Shown here piece after piece: positions 62,055-64,000 of a stretch of DNA of 64,000 nt. Made by a program: the position numbers and the translations under genes. The stretch is from NCBI RefSeq assembly GCF_000709345.1, contig NZ_KL448323.1:892242-956241 (forward strand), written 5' to 3'. The notes beneath the pieces are model-generated. The model was given only the letters and a program-made list of their open reading frames with translations, was not told the DNA's origin and made no database searches. This DNA comes from Polaromonas glacialis (GTDB lineage: Bacteria; Pseudomonadota; Gammaproteobacteria; Burkholderiales; Burkholderiaceae_C). Positions within the stretch are counted from its first letter, which is position 1. Every line of letters begins with the position of its first letter.

Positions 62055-62786
62055 TTACAGCACCTTGCTCAGGAAGCGGCGCGTCCGGTCTTGCTGCGGC
62101 GTGTCGAAAATTGCCGCTGGCGTTCCCTCCTCAACGATCACGCCTTCATCGATGAACACCACCCGGTCGGCCACCTGGCGGGCAAAGCCCATTTCATGCG
62201 TCACCACCACCATCGTCATGCCTTCCTCGGCCAGGGCCTGCATGACCGCCAGCACTTCACCGACCATCTCGGGGTCCAGCGCGGACGTGGGCTCGTCGAA
62301 CAGCATGATGCGCGGCTGCATCGCCAGCGCCCGGGCAATCGCCACCCGCTGCTGCTGACCGCCGGACAACTGGCTGGGGTAGGCATTGATCTTCTCCAGC
62401 AGCCCGACTTTTTCCAGCAGCTCGCAGGCGCGAACCCGCGCCTGGGCATGCGTCAGGCCGCGAACCTTGGACGGCGCCAGGGTGATGTTTTCCAGCACGG
62501 TCTTGTGCGGGAACAGGTTGAAGCGCTGAAACACCATGCCGATTTCGGAACGCAGCGCATCGACATCGGTCTTGGGTTCATGCACCGACACGCCATGCAC
62601 CAGCACCTCGCCGCCCGAGGCATCCTCCAGGCCATTGAGGCAGCGAAGAAACGTACTTTTGCCCGAGCCCGACGGGCCGATCACGCACACCACCTCGGTC
62701 GCCTTGATGGCGCAGTCAATGCCGCGCAATACGGCCAGTTTGCCAAACAGCTTGGTCAACCCCTTAACGCGAATCACCTCGTCCAT
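62055..62786 (-). CDS. Amino acid ABC transporter ATP-binding protein (GlnQ/ArtP-type), 243 aa
   Basis: Walker [15 protein letters not shown]-loop [10 protein letters not shown], signature [15 protein letters not shown], Walker [14 protein letters not shown] and switch VTHEMGF, as in polar amino acid importers. The ATG is inside the permease gene (23-base overlap), giving tight coupling. It is closely related in motif content to the ATPase at 18255, but not adjacent, and the two are distinct genes. Confidence 0.95.
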   Translation of the reverse strand: MDEVIRVKGLTKLFGKLAVLRGIDCAIKATEVVCVIGPSGSGKSTFLRCLNGLEDASGGEVLVHGVSVHEPKTDVDALRSEIGMVFQRFNLFPHKTVLENITLAPSKVRGLTHAQARVRACELLEKVGLLEKINAYPSQLSGGQQQRVAIARALAMQPRIMLFDEPTSALDPEMVGEVLAVMQALAEEGMTMVVVTHEMGFARQVADRVVFIDEGVIVEEGTPAAIFDTPQQDRTRRFLSKVL

Positions 62787-63531
62787 AACGTGCCTCCAGT
62801 CGTTTCACGCCATAGGCCAGGCCCAGCGTCAGTACCCAATACATGAGCGAAATCGTGAGATACGGTTCCCAGTAGCGCGAATAGGCGCCCGCCACGGTAC
62901 GCGCCGCATAGGCCAGCTCGGCCAGGCCAATGGCCGAGATCAGCGAGGAGTCCTTGAGCAGCGAAATCGCGTTGTTGCCCAACGGCGGCAGCATCCGGCG
63001 AAAAGCCTGCGGCAGCACGATGTGGTACATCGTCCGGGGAAACGACATGCCCAGCGAACGCGAAGCCTCGACCTGGCCCTTGTCAATCGACTGGATGCCG
63101 GCGCGGAAAATCTCGGAAATGTAGGCACCCGAATTGAGCGTGAGTGCGACCACGCCGGACAGGAAGGCGCCATAGTTCTGCTTCAGGTCGCGTGCCGATT
63201 CGCCAGCAATGAGCAGGCCGTCCGTCGGATTGATGAACAGCGGCAGCAAGGCAAAGTGGATCAGCAAGATCTGCACGAACAGCGGCGTGCCCCGGAAGAA
63301 GCTGACATACACCGCCGCCGGCCACTGCAGCAGGTATTTGCACAATTGCCTGGCCGGTGCATGGCGCGCTTCGGCCACGCGCGCCAGGCCAACGGCCAGG
63401 CCCAGCGCAGTGCCCTGCACGATGCAGATCAGCGTGACGGCAATGGTCATTTGCAGACCGCGCCAGAACAGGCCGGCGTATTGGGAAATGATGTCGGCGC
63501 GAAACCAGCCGAACCAGAGAACTTGCTCCAT
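62764..63531 (-). CDS. Amino acid ABC transporter permease, 255 aa
   Basis: HisM/GlnP-type inner-membrane permease. [19 protein letters not shown] is the N-terminal family motif, [20 protein letters not shown] is the EAA loop, and about five helices are visible. The expected binding-protein gene is not found next to it: 390 bases upstream contain only weak ORFs. Either the receptor is encoded elsewhere or the system pairs with another protein. Overlaps the ATPase gene by 23 bases. Confidence 0.93.
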   Translation of the reverse strand: MEQVLWFGWFRADIISQYAGLFWRGLQMTIAVTLICIVQGTALGLAVGLARVAEARHAPARQLCKYLLQWPAAVYVSFFRGTPLFVQILLIHFALLPLFINPTDGLLIAGESARDLKQNYGAFLSGVVALTLNSGAYISEIFRAGIQSIDKGQVEASRSLGMSFPRTMYHIVLPQAFRRMLPPLGNNAISLLKDSSLISAIGLAELAYAARTVAGAYSRYWEPYLTISLMYWVLTLGLAYGVKRLEARYGRGDSR

Positions 63532-63920
63532 GGCTAATCTGGCCGGTGTTCAGCGAACGCGCAGCACGTGTGCCGCGATGTCTGTGCCATTCCTGCGTTC
63601 CACCCGCAAGTGCTTGCCAGGTGCCATCCAGGGGTTGCCGGCAACAGCCGAAATTCTGTACGAAAGGTTCATGATGGGCTTGAATGGGTAAAAGTAAAAG
63701 TTGGCGGGCAGTGGGCGATGCGCGAAATCACGGCATTCGCTGAAAATTCCGCAAGCCATGTTAACGCGTGCAAGCGCCATGCCAGGCCATGAATCCGGTT
63801 GCCGTTCGCCGCCATCTCGTTCATGATGCGGAATAGTTTTATTCCAGCCTTGACGCTGGAACGTGTCCAGGTGTCGGCAACCCGCTGACCAGGCACAGAG
63901 CGCAACCCAGGGGAAGTTAT
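63532..63920. other. 389-base region upstream of the permease with only weak ORFs
   Basis: Between the permease start and the next gene. It contains a doubtful 40-codon frame on the minus strand (63550-63672) and nothing else recognisable. It must include the promoter for the transporter pair and a promoter for the gene starting at 63921. Confidence 0.5.
63550..63672 (-). CDS. Doubtful 40-residue ORF upstream of the permease
   Basis: ATG 63672 opens MNLSYRISAVAGNPWMAPGK and the frame ends 18 bases before the permease start. It is rich in basic residues at the end (LRVERRN...). There is no ribosome-binding site of note and no family. It is listed because of its position and orientation only. 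Confidence 0.25.
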   Translation of the reverse strand: MNLSYRISAVAGNPWMAPGKHLRVERRNGTDIAAHVLRVR

Positions 63921-64000
63921 CTTGAGTGAATGGCCAGTCATTTTGTCGGTTGTGAGTTTGCTGGTCGGGATGCTGTCGGGCGCCGGGCTATGGGCCGTTT
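63921..64000 (+). CDS. N-terminus of a membrane protein (cut by window edge)
   Basis: TTG 63921 is preceded by an AGGGGAAG ribosome-binding site at about 7 bases. The frame reads (M)SEWPVILSVVSLLVGMLSG and stays open to the edge: a hydrophobic helix typical of an inner-membrane protein. Too little is present to name it. Confidence 0.5.

Overview
The window looks like a chromosomal segment of a betaproteobacterium of the Burkholderiales, most likely a Comamonadaceae member close to Polaromonas or Rhodoferax. This is inferred from high GC with dense overlapping antisense reading frames, a Bug-type (tripartite tricarboxylate) binding protein, the YidB/UspA/DUF4389-type gene complement, and a dispersed AGCTATT/ATAGCTGC palindromic intergenic repeat. 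The species is not established. About 55 genes are supported. No rRNA, tRNA, CRISPR array or prophage was seen, and one intact insertion sequence (IS30 family) is present.

Layout. 0-1.7 kb: a run of toxin-antitoxin genes and remnants (PIN toxin with RHH antitoxin, a TacA-like RHH protein, a 32-residue ORF, a zeta-type kinase cut short, and a small partner ORF) abutting cobQ (1.7-3.2 kb). 3.4-5.2 kb: a secreted DUF4331 protein and a small lipoprotein. 5.3-6.5 kb: a complete IS30-family element with 3-bp target duplication, inserted at the edge of a hairpin repeat. 6.7-14 kb: a hybrid sensor kinase, a secreted small protein, a GST, a glycerophosphodiesterase, a dienelactone-hydrolase-like protein and a NYN-LOTUS protein. 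14.1-20.6 kb: a compact seven-gene minus-strand operon (polar amino acid-type ABC transporter, cysteine-desulfurase-like enzyme, dihydropyrimidinase/hydantoinase, RpiR regulator, ureidoglycolate lyase), probably for uptake and breakdown of a hydantoin or ureide. 21-21.7 kb: a DUF4389 protein and a universal stress protein.

22.3-29.7 kb is the most unusual region: a three-gene plus-strand operon encoding two very large proteins (842 and 1050 residues) that I cannot assign to any family, followed by a caspase-like (C14) protease with an intact His/Cys dyad and two C-terminal repeats. None of the three has a visible signal peptide. A strong stem-loop lies between the first two genes. This is the best candidate for an undescribed system.

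29.9-33.9 kb: CBS protein, PEP synthase and PfkB-type sugar kinase, with an FNR/ANR-like box upstream of ppsA. 33.9-42.2 kb: a GntR-regulated organic-acid module. A fused FAD/Fe-S dehydrogenase and the GntR gene diverge from a class V aminotransferase, a Bug binding protein, a family III CoA-transferase and a crotonase-fold protein that lacks both canonical glutamates. Two copies of a TTTTG-N4-CAAAA operator lie in the divergent promoter. 42.3-43.5 kb: a collagen-like lipoprotein and endonuclease III. 43.7-49.7 kb: a Pls-type (poly-epsilon-lysine-synthetase-like) nonribosomal peptide synthetase, a phosphopantetheinyl transferase 1 nt downstream, and a LysN-type aminotransferase. 49.8-52.4 kb: an internally duplicated lipoprotein, a DedA protein and a DUF3606 protein. 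52.7-60.6 kb: two paralogous class A penicillin-binding proteins separated by an MFS transporter, an alpha/beta hydrolase and a YidB-like protein. 60.9-64 kb: a small secreted protein, SUI1/YciH, a DUF3820 protein, an amino-acid ABC ATPase and permease without a binding protein, and the start of a membrane protein cut by the window edge.

All family calls come from reading the protein sequences by eye. No database search was run.
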